Below, piece after piece: positions 8,040 through 15,766 of a DNA stretch of 40,907 nt. The translations under genes were made by a program, and so were the position numbers. The stretch lies in the NCBI GenBank assembly GCA_020073615.1, contig JAIQEX010000056.1, forward strand, positions 1 to 40,907. Direction: 5' to 3'. Source of the stretch: Terriglobia bacterium (GTDB lineage: Bacteria > Acidobacteriota > Terriglobia > Bryobacterales > Bryobacteraceae). Every line of letters starts with the position of its first letter. Within the stretch, counting starts at the first letter, position 1. The notes under the pieces were generated by a model. The model ran no database searches, was not told the DNA's origin, and was given only the letters and a program-made list of their open reading frames with translations.

Positions 8040-8951
8040 TCACTTACCGTAGTGAACCGTCTTCGGCCTACCCAGAAGGTCTGTCTCCTCGCGGCTCTCG
8101 CCGATCACGTTCCCTTCTGCGTCGGTGTGGACCGTCTTGGGACCGCCCAACCAGTCCGTATCCGGCTTACTCTCGCCATTCTTGTTGCCCGCTGCGTCGG
8201 TGTGGACCGTCTTAGGATTGCCCAACCAATCGCGGTCCGGCTTGCTTTCGCCAGTCTTGTTGCCTTGAGCGTCCGTATGCACCATCTTCGGCCGCCCCAG
8301 CCAATCTGTATCCGGCTTGCTCTCGCCCACCTTTTCGCCGGTGTTGTCGAAATGCTCCTGCTTTGGCCGGCCCAGCCAGTCGCTGGAATAACGCGTGACC
8401 CGGACCACGCGACCGGAAGACCCGGAATTTCCCGACAGCGATAAAGCCCACCCAATAATCGCAATGGTCAACATCAATACAACTATGGCGACGATGATGT
8501 AAACCGCCATCACGAGCAGGGTCACGGCGATGCCGGAGACGAAAATGAACGCTGTGACGCGCACGCCGGCCCGTAGATGAGCGTCCCGTATGGGCGCGGT
8601 CCAATGCCAGATCGCGAGGCTGGCGCCGAAAAAGGGCCGTTGGAAAAACCGCGCGAACTTCCCCTGGCGCGACGCCGCCCTGGCGGAGCCCGCCTTCAGC
8701 CAATTCTCGACGGAATCGACCGCGCCGGATACCTCCGATAGACGCAGGGCCGTTACAAACGCGCCCGCGATCAACGGGGCCAAAACGAGCAGTGCAGACC
8801 CGTTGTACTGATTTTGATATGCGAACCAGAAGAGCAGAACAATTGCGAGACCTGCCGCTCCTCGGAGAATCCACTCCTGGCGTTGTGCATCCGACGGCTG
8901 TCTGGCCGTCGAGGGTTGGGTGGGTTCTGTGGAAGATCCTATCGGCGACAT
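8040..8951 (-). CDS. membrane protein with C-terminal 25-residue DWLG-PK repeats
   Basis: This protein is 303 aa. After a Pro/Ser/Thr/Gln-rich start there are hydrophobic segments at about 28-45 and 51-69, a soluble stretch, and a long hydrophobic region at about 130-173. Residues 191-290 are four tandem 25-residue repeats, and a 13-residue partial copy ends the protein. Each unit reads roughly D-W-L-G-x-P-K-x-x-H-x-D-x-x-G-x-x-x-G-E-S-K-P-D, which suggests short beta-hairpins as in MORN- or YD-like repeats, although I cannot assign a family. I chose ATG 8951 because AAGGAGGT stands 3 nt before it; the longer open frame has no such site. It is divergent from the M14 peptidase. Function unknown. 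Confidence 0.85.
   Translation of the reverse strand: MSPIGSSTEPTQPSTARQPSDAQRQEWILRGAAGLAIVLLFWFAYQNQYNGSALLVLAPLIAGAFVTALRLSEVSGAVDSVENWLKAGSARAASRQGKFARFFQRPFFGASLAIWHWTAPIRDAHLRAGVRVTAFIFVSGIAVTLLVMAVYIIVAIVVLMLTIAIIGWALSLSGNSGSSGRVVRVTRYSSDWLGRPKQEHFDNTGEKVGESKPDTDWLGRPKMVHTDAQGNKTGESKPDRDWLGNPKTVHTDAAGNKNGESKPDTDWLGGPKTVHTDAEGNVIGESREETDLLGRPKTVHYGK
8043..8381 (-). repeat. 4.5 tandem copies of a 75-bp coding repeat
   Basis: Within the membrane protein, codons 191-303 repeat with an exact 75-bp period (units begin at residues 191, 216, 241, 266 and 291). The inner units differ at only a few residues, while the first and last are more diverged, as expected for growth by unequal exchange in the middle of the array. 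Confidence 0.9.
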
Positions 8952-8954
8952 GGC

Positions 8955-8962
8955 ACCTCCTT
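8955..8962 (-). promoter_or_regulatory. strong ribosome binding site fixing the start at 8951
   Basis: On the minus strand this reads AAGGAGGT, a full Shine-Dalgarno match, 3 nt before the ATG at 8951. It decides the start of the repeat protein against the 27-codon longer open frame. Confidence 0.8.
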
Positions 8963-9045
8963 GCCTGGCTAATCCGAGTTTCCGCTCGAAACGCCTTAAA
9001 TGAATTGTGCATGACTTGAGCTCCCATTTCAAGCTCTTTTTTAAT

Positions 9046-9076
9046 TTCAGGACCTGAATATATCAATCAAGATTGA
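9046..9076. promoter_or_regulatory. two adjacent perfect inverted repeats, candidate operators
   Basis: TTCAGGACCTGAA (9046-9058, 6-bp arms around one base) is followed 4 bp later by TCAATCAAGATTGA (9063-9076, 6-bp arms around AA). Both lie in an AT-rich island in the divergent space between the repeat membrane protein (start 8951) and the M14 peptidase (start 9285). The arrangement suits a regulator site for one or both genes. The regulator is unknown. Confidence 0.45.
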
Positions 9077-9284
9077 AACTGTTGCGGTCGCACCTCATCC
9101 TGCGATCGGAGCCGCAGCGCCGACGTCAGTACGGGCGCAATCGATTGCCGTTCGGCACAATTGCACGCTTGTAATGGCACACGTCGATTTCGTTGCCCGG
9201 ACCCGGAGTGGCGATCTTCCATTCAACGCCAGGTTCAGGCCCCACCGCTCGGAGCCCCTCCCGCCGCGCTGTACAATCTGAGGG

Positions 9285-12212
9285 ATGCCGGCAAAGCTCG
9301 CGGTCCCTTGTTTTCTCCTGGTTTGCGTTTCTCTCGCGGCGCAGGTTCCCACGCCGGAATCGGTTCTCGGCCACAAGCCCGGCGACGATTTCTACCTGGC
9401 CAATTACGACGAGTCGCGCGCCTACTTTCATCGCCTGGCCGCCGCCTCGGACCGCATCCGCGTCATCTCGGTCGGTAAGACCACGCGCGGGCTAGATTGG
9501 GAGATCGCGCTGATCTCTTCGCCGCGGAATCTCGCACAGTTGGACCAGTACAAGTCCATTTCGCAGAAACTGGCCCAGGCGCGCGGGCTCACCGACGAAT
9601 CCGCCCGGGCGCTGGCCCGCCAGGGCAAGGCCATCGTGCACATCGATGGCGGCATGCACTCGACCGAAGTGGCCGGCGCGCAGCAGTCCATTCTGCTGGC
9701 CTACAAGCTGGTGGCTACCGAAGGCGATCCCGAAATCGACGCCATCCTGGACAACGTGATCGTGATGCTCTGGCCCACGCTCAACCCGGACGGCCAGAAC
9801 GAGGTGGTGGCATGGTATCGCAAGAACCTGGGCACGCCGTACGAGGTGAGCCCCCTGCCGGACCTCTACCAGGAATATGTCGGCCACGACAACAACCGCG
9901 ACGGATACATGAACAACATGCTGGAGTCGCGGGACGTGACACGCGCCGAGCTCGACTGGGCGCCCGTCATTTTCTACTGCCACCACCAGACGGCGCCCTT
10001 TCCCGCGCGTATCTTCATCCCCCCGTTCACCGAGCCGATCTCCTCCAACATTCACCCGCTGATGCTGCGCTGGCTGAACGTGCTGGGCATGAATATGGGC
10101 GCGTATCTGGACGAACGCCAGATGCCCGGCGCCGTCCACCGGGTGGGCTTCGACAACTGGTATGCCGGGTTCCTCGACTTCACGCACATATTTCGCAACA
10201 GCATCGCCTTCTTCACGGAGACGGCGCTGTACCGCTACGCCACGCCCCATTTCTACACCGTCGAAGATTTTCCCAGGGACCGGCAGCCCCTGCGGACGGA
10301 GGTGTTTTACAGCAGCCCGTGGAAGGGCGGCTGGTGGCGTCTGGGCGATGCCGTGCGCTATATGCTGGGCGCATCGATGTCGGTGCTGGACACGGCCGCG
10401 AAGTATCGCGAGACGCTGCTCTACAACCGCTACCAGGCGGGGCGCGACAACATCGCGCGCTTCCGCAGCGAGCCGCCGTTCGCGTACGTCATTCCGCAGG
10501 AGCAGCGGGACCTTCCCACGGCGGCCACGCTGGTGGAGAAACTGCTGATCGACGGCATCGAAGTGCACCAGGCCGCACAGCCGTTTGCGGCCAACGGGCG
10601 CGAATATAAAGGCGCCTGGGTGATTCTCATGGACCAGCCTTTCGCCCCGCTGGTGAAAGAACTCTTCGAAGCGCAGCGCTACCCGGACCTGCGGGATGGA
10701 CCCAACGGGCCGCCCATCCGGCCGTACGATGTGGCCGGATGGACCCTGCCCATGCAGATGGGCGTCGAGACGGCCGCCGTGCTGAAACCGGTGAGTGCGG
10801 AGCAGCGCGCCGGCTTGCGCGCGATCCACCAGGTGACGCCGCCCGAGGGCGGCGTGCAGGGAACCGGCGCGGCTTACTGGTTCAGCCATCAGCCCAATGC
10901 CGTTTTCAAGGCGCTGCATGCCGTGCTCGCGGGCGGCGGCAAGGTGAGCTTCGGCAAGGTGGACAAGGAAGCTGGCGCGGTGGTCGTCTCCGGCATGGAT
11001 CGGGAGCGCGTGGCCGCCATTGCGCATCAATTCTCGCTCCAGGCCGCGGCGGCCGCCAAAGCGCCCGACGACGCGGTCTCCACCGGCAAGGCCCGAGTGG
11101 GCCTGTATCGCTCGTGGGCGGCCTCCATCGACGAAGGATGGACCCGCTGGATCCTGGAGGAGTACGGCTTCGCTCCGGTCACGCTGCGCAACGGCGACAT
11201 TCAGGCCGGACACCTGCGCGACCGCTTCGACGCCATCGTCATTCCCGACGCCTCTCCGCGCGGCATCCTGGACGGATTTGCGCCGGGTTCGATTCCCGGC
11301 GAGTACGCCGGCGGCCTGGCCGGGACCGGGGTCGACGCCCTGCGCGCGTTCGTCAACGGAGGCGGCACGCTGATCGCGTTGAACAACGCTTCGATCATGG
11401 CCATCGACGAGTTGCACCTGCCGGTGGCCAATATTCTCACCGGCGTGCCCAACGACCAGTTCTACTGCTCGGGTTCGCTGCTGCGCGTGGAACTGCGCGA
11501 GGCGCCGCATCCGGCGCTGTGGGGCATGCCGCGCGAGCCGGTGGTGATGTTCGAGCGCGGGCCCGTCTTCGAGCAGAAGAGCGGTTTTCGCGGCACCGTG
11601 CTGGCGTCGTATTCCAAGGACCGGAATCCGCTGGAGAGCGGATACCTGCTCCACCCCGAGCGCATCCAGGGGAAAGCGGCGGCGCTCGAAGTTTTCCTGG
11701 GCGAGGGACGCGTCTATCTGTTCGGTTTCAAGCCGCAGTGGCGCGGGCAGGCGCACGGCACCTACAAGCTGATCTTCAACGCCATCTACGATTCACCGGC
11801 GGTAGCCAAGCCAACCTCGTTTCAAAAGCCGGCGGAGGCGGCCGCGCCGTCGCTCGAAAGCTGGAACGCCGCGGTGAACAAGGTGCACGCCGAACTGCCC
11901 GCGCTGCTCCGCCAGAACCAGGCGTTCTTCGCCGCGCGCGGGGCCAAAGCCGTGGAAGAGCGCGGCAAGCTCTCTGCCGCGGTGGATCAGTTTGAGAAGG
12001 ACCGCGTGGCGGAATTGGAAGATGCCGCCTCCGCGCTGGACGAAGCCGCCAAACGCAAGACCGCCGACTATATTCGCCAGTTGCGGCGTATGGCGGCCGA
12101 CCTGAAGAGCAAGGAATTCGAGAGCTCCGTGGATACCGGTGTGCTGACGGAGCGATACCGCCTGGCGGCGCTCGAGCAGGAGATCGCCGCCCCCGCCGCC
12201 AAGCCGAAATAA
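9285..12212 (+). CDS. secreted M14-family zinc carboxypeptidase-like protein
   Basis: This 975-aa protein has a signal peptide (about 1-20, ending SLAAQ), so it is exported. The M14 catalytic part lies at about 30-350: the zinc motif HSTE (His125, Glu128) follows the strand IVHIDGGM. TLNPDG and the NNRDGYMNN segment are also typical, and FYCHHQ near residue 230 offers the third zinc His. The central part (about 600-830) resembles a glutamine-amidotransferase-like or other Rossmann-type accessory domain, with a VGLYRSWAASIDEGWTRW segment common in large M14 proteins of this phylum. The C-terminus (about 850-970) is helical and charged. The ATG follows GAGGG. The amidohydrolase starts 4 bp after its stop, so the two are co-transcribed and probably act together on peptides. 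Confidence 0.9.
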   Translation: MPAKLAVPCFLLVCVSLAAQVPTPESVLGHKPGDDFYLANYDESRAYFHRLAAASDRIRVISVGKTTRGLDWEIALISSPRNLAQLDQYKSISQKLAQARGLTDESARALARQGKAIVHIDGGMHSTEVAGAQQSILLAYKLVATEGDPEIDAILDNVIVMLWPTLNPDGQNEVVAWYRKNLGTPYEVSPLPDLYQEYVGHDNNRDGYMNNMLESRDVTRAELDWAPVIFYCHHQTAPFPARIFIPPFTEPISSNIHPLMLRWLNVLGMNMGAYLDERQMPGAVHRVGFDNWYAGFLDFTHIFRNSIAFFTETALYRYATPHFYTVEDFPRDRQPLRTEVFYSSPWKGGWWRLGDAVRYMLGASMSVLDTAAKYRETLLYNRYQAGRDNIARFRSEPPFAYVIPQEQRDLPTAATLVEKLLIDGIEVHQAAQPFAANGREYKGAWVILMDQPFAPLVKELFEAQRYPDLRDGPNGPPIRPYDVAGWTLPMQMGVETAAVLKPVSAEQRAGLRAIHQVTPPEGGVQGTGAAYWFSHQPNAVFKALHAVLAGGGKVSFGKVDKEAGAVVVSGMDRERVAAIAHQFSLQAAAAAKAPDDAVSTGKARVGLYRSWAASIDEGWTRWILEEYGFAPVTLRNGDIQAGHLRDRFDAIVIPDASPRGILDGFAPGSIPGEYAGGLAGTGVDALRAFVNGGGTLIALNNASIMAIDELHLPVANILTGVPNDQFYCSGSLLRVELREAPHPALWGMPREPVVMFERGPVFEQKSGFRGTVLASYSKDRNPLESGYLLHPERIQGKAAALEVFLGEGRVYLFGFKPQWRGQAHGTYKLIFNAIYDSPAVAKPTSFQKPAEAAAPSLESWNAAVNKVHAELPALLRQNQAFFAARGAKAVEERGKLSAAVDQFEKDRVAELEDAASALDEAAKRKTADYIRQLRRMAADLKSKEFESSVDTGVLTERYRLAALEQEIAAPAAKPK

Positions 12213-12215
12213 ACC

Positions 12216-13634
12216 ATGATGCGATTCGCACTCGCCGCCATCGCCGCGCTGAGCCTGCTGCACCCGTTGCGCGCGCAACCCTACGACATCGTGCTCGCCA
12301 ACGGGCGTGTGATGGACCCGGCCTCCAACCTGGACGCCCGGCGGTATGTCGGCATTCGCGGCGATAAGATCGCGGCCGTTTCCGCCAGCCCGCTCGACGG
12401 CCGCACGGTGGTCGATGTGAGTGGGCTGGTGGTGGCGCCCGGCTTCATCGATTTGCACCAGCACGGGCAGACGCCGGAGAACTACCGCTTCAAAGCGCGC
12501 GACGGCGTCACCACGGCGCTCGAAATGGAAGCGGGCGCGTCGCCGGTCGAGCCGTGGTATGCGGCGCGCCAGGGGAGGGCTCTAATCAACTTCGGAGCGT
12601 CGTCCGGCCACATCCCCGCGCGCATGGCCGTGATGCACGACAGCGGAACGCTGCTGCCGCGCGATGCGGCGCAGAACCGCTTCCCCACGGCCGAGGAGCG
12701 GCGGCAGACCTTCGACCTGCTGCGCCGCGGTCTGGATGCGGGCGCGCTCGGCATCGGTCTCGGGATCGCCTACGTCAAAGCCACGCGGGAAGAGATCCTG
12801 GACGTGTTCCGCCTGGCGGCGGAGCGCGGCGTGCCGGTGTACGTTCACCTGCGCGCGAGCGGGCCGGAGACCGGGAGTGCGGGTGCGGGCGCGATCGATT
12901 CCGTGCAGGAGGCGCTGGCCGATGCCGCCGCCACGGGGGCCTCGCTGCACATCGTGCACATCACCAGCACGGCGCTCGGCGAGACGGCGCTCTGCTTGCG
13001 AATGATCGCGGGCGCCCGCGAGCGCGGCCTCGATGTCACCACCGAGGCGTATCCCTATACCGCCGGCATGACCGACCTGGCGTCGGCCGTGTTCGATGAG
13101 GGCTGGCAGCATCGCCTGGGCGACATCGGCTTCGGCGACCTGCAATGGGCTGCCACCGGCGAGCGGCTGACGGCGGAATCGTTCGCGCGCTACCGCAAGC
13201 AGTCGGGGATGGTCGCGATCCACGGCATCCCGGAAGAGGCGGTGCGGCTGGCCCTCGCCGACCCGATGGTGATGATCGCAAGCGACGGCATTCTCGACAA
13301 TGGTAAAGGCCATCCCCGCGCGGCCGGCACATATGCCCGCGTGCTGGGCCGCTACGTGCGCGATGAGCGCGCGCTCACCCTGATGGACGCCCTCCGCAAA
13401 ATGACCCTGCTACCGGCGGATCGCCTCGGGATGAAGAACAAGGGCCGCCTCGCGCCCGGCGCCGACGCCGATATAACCGTCTTCGACCCAGCGCGCGTGC
13501 GCGACCGGGCGACGTTCGAAGATCCCGCGCAGGCATCCGAAGGGATCGTTCACGTGCTGGTGAATGGAACCTTCGTGGTGCGCGATGGCGAAGTGCAGAC
13601 GGGCGTGATGCCGGGGCGGGCGGTGCGGCGGTGA
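12216..13634 (+). CDS. secreted amidohydrolase, N-acyl-D-amino-acid deacylase-like
   Basis: This 472-aa protein has a short signal peptide (about 1-21). The amidohydrolase metal site HQH follows the strand GLVVAPGFIDL near residue 75, GVTTALEMEAG offers the usual next segment, and LHIVHITS carries a later His. SDGILDNGKGHPRAAG near the C-terminal third and the NKGRLAPGADADITVFDP segment are signatures of the D-aminoacylase/dihydroorotase-like branch. The likely reaction is hydrolysis of N-acyl-D-amino acids or related amides; substrate is not settled. Two ATG codons stand side by side (12216 and 12219). It is coupled to the M14 peptidase ahead, with 3 bp between stop and start, which suggests a peptide-scavenging pair. 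Confidence 0.9.
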   Translation: MMRFALAAIAALSLLHPLRAQPYDIVLANGRVMDPASNLDARRYVGIRGDKIAAVSASPLDGRTVVDVSGLVVAPGFIDLHQHGQTPENYRFKARDGVTTALEMEAGASPVEPWYAARQGRALINFGASSGHIPARMAVMHDSGTLLPRDAAQNRFPTAEERRQTFDLLRRGLDAGALGIGLGIAYVKATREEILDVFRLAAERGVPVYVHLRASGPETGSAGAGAIDSVQEALADAAATGASLHIVHITSTALGETALCLRMIAGARERGLDVTTEAYPYTAGMTDLASAVFDEGWQHRLGDIGFGDLQWAATGERLTAESFARYRKQSGMVAIHGIPEEAVRLALADPMVMIASDGILDNGKGHPRAAGTYARVLGRYVRDERALTLMDALRKMTLLPADRLGMKNKGRLAPGADADITVFDPARVRDRATFEDPAQASEGIVHVLVNGTFVVRDGEVQTGVMPGRAVRR

Positions 13635-13734
13635 GGAGCGCGCGGCGCCCCCCCTCCCGAAATTACACAAGTCTTACAAACCATTGGGGCAGCCCCTGTT
13701 AGCCTGGAAGTGTAGGTTTACATACGAGGGGAGA

Positions 13735-14591
<857 letters not shown>

Positions 14592-14592
<1 letters not shown>

Positions 14593-14604
14593 GGCCTGAG
14601 GCCC
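14592..14604 (+). terminator. small hairpin at the desaturase stop codon
   Basis: GGGCCTGAGGCCC is a perfect 6-bp stem with a 1-nt centre that begins on the last base of the stop codon. There is no T-tract, so it is only a weak terminator candidate. Confidence 0.25.
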
Positions 14605-15170
14605 ATAAGCGCCGCGATGCGCCGGGGGCCACGGCCGCTTCTTCGGTACTGGCGTTCTACGTGTCCGTGCGGTCATGCCGGCGTAGTTTGCTAACTCCTG
14701 GCCGTCCTGATCGAGCGCGGCGGCCTTCACGGAATCGCCAGCGCGATACCGCCGAGGTCAACGGGAGTCGACGTCGAGGTGTAATCCGCCTTTCCGGATA
14801 TCTGGAATAGCCCTTCTTATCGCTGAGTTGCGGCTGAGTCAAGGCAAGGGTCACATCCAACCTGGCGCCCTGCTTCGGAGGCGGCGCAGTGGCCGGAGCT
14901 TTGTTGTTGGCCGGCGGCGGAGCCTGCTTGTCCGGTGCGCCTGCTTTGCCTGGCGGCACGGGTTTCCGAACCGCCGGTCAATGTTCCGCCAGGCGGGCGG
15001 CGCGGCCAGACGTCTCGCGCCGGCGAGGGCGTCTGCCCCGCACCCGGGACTCTACTCCTCGCGGAGGGCAATGGAAATCACGAGAAAGCTGAAAGAGGCG
15101 GGCGGCAGCGGAATCCGGAAGTCTTCGTTGGTTGGCTAGTTGGGGTCGGCGTCGCGGGGGGGTAGACACG

Positions 15171-15260
15171 ACGCGGAGGCGCGGAGATCGGCGCGGAGGG
15201 GGAACGCAAGATCAAAAGCAAGATATTTGAGGACGCGGAGGGGACGGAGAGACGGAGAGA
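15171..15260. repeat. GCGGAG-rich intergenic repeat element, copy 1
   Basis: The motif (A/C)GCGGAGG recurs several times (GACGCGGAGGCGCGGAG, then GGCGCGGAGGG, then GGACGCGGAGGGGACGGAG). The same word family builds the element at 22722-22836, so this is probably one dispersed repeat family of the genome. Confidence 0.5.
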
Positions 15261-15727
15261 GAGACACTTTGGCTGTAAGGGGCGGGTGAAAAGGGGTTCG
15301 TTGCGGCGGCCGGGGCTTGCGGACTTATCACCGTGCGTGTCCGGCCGCCAATGGTTTGAGCCGCGTCTTCGATGATCTAGGATCTAGGCCCGCTGGATGG
15401 CGGACATATCGTTGCCGATTCGACGCCTGGCTCTCTGAGATCCGATGGGACGGCAATAATAGCTATCCGTTCTCCACCGGGTGTGCTGGGATCGATCCCA
15501 ACCGTCTCCCCGTCGACACCATCCATATAGGTGCATGCCGCATGGCTTTAAAGGCCGCCGGGGAGTTCAGTACCACCTGAGTTGCAACGCTTCGTGGCCA
15601 CGAAGAAAACTGTTGGGGCCTACGCGGTGGGGCGCAAGCCTCTCTTACAATTTCAGGGTAGCAGAGGGGTGGGAGGGGGAAGGCAGGCGGAGAGCGGCAA
15701 GCTGTTGACACGGCACAAGAAAGATTT

Positions 15728-15758
15728 TTGCGAAGTGACGTGACAACTACAGTATTCT
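15728..15758 (+). promoter_or_regulatory. candidate promoter for the NACHT gene, possibly leaderless
   Basis: TATTCT (15753-15758) fits a -10 box and ends 8 nt before the ATG at 15767, so a transcript from it would start at or next to the start codon. TTGCGA (15728-15733) is a weak -35 with a 19-nt spacer, and a perfect TTGACA stands further up at 15705-15710. No Shine-Dalgarno sequence precedes the ATG, which agrees with a leaderless mRNA. Confidence 0.3.
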
Positions 15759-15766
15759 GAATTTCA

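Larger units (their letters stand above)
14593..15766. other. 1.2-kb interval without a recognisable intact gene
   Basis: No ORF here looks like a protein over its full length. On the minus strand at about 14810-14950 a frame reads like a Pro/Ala/Lys-rich linker (PPPANNKAPATAPPPKQ) followed by LDVTLALTQPQLSDKKG, and then loses sense. It may be a decayed gene end. A GCGGAG-rich direct-repeat stretch lies at 15178-15260. A perfect 16-bp palindrome, CTTCGTGGCCACGAAG, lies at 15590-15605. The right end is the upstream region of the NACHT gene. I saw no reverse transcriptase, tRNA or rRNA in it. Confidence 0.6.

Noticed and set aside
9492-11756. Minus-strand open frame of 754 codons
   Set aside because: Antisense shadow of the M14 peptidase.
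15053-15066. 14-bp identity to the 3' end of the ADOP gene (18627-18640), reading ALREE-stop on the minus strand
   Set aside because: A 14-bp match is expected by chance in 41 kb, and the sequence before it does not read as permease.
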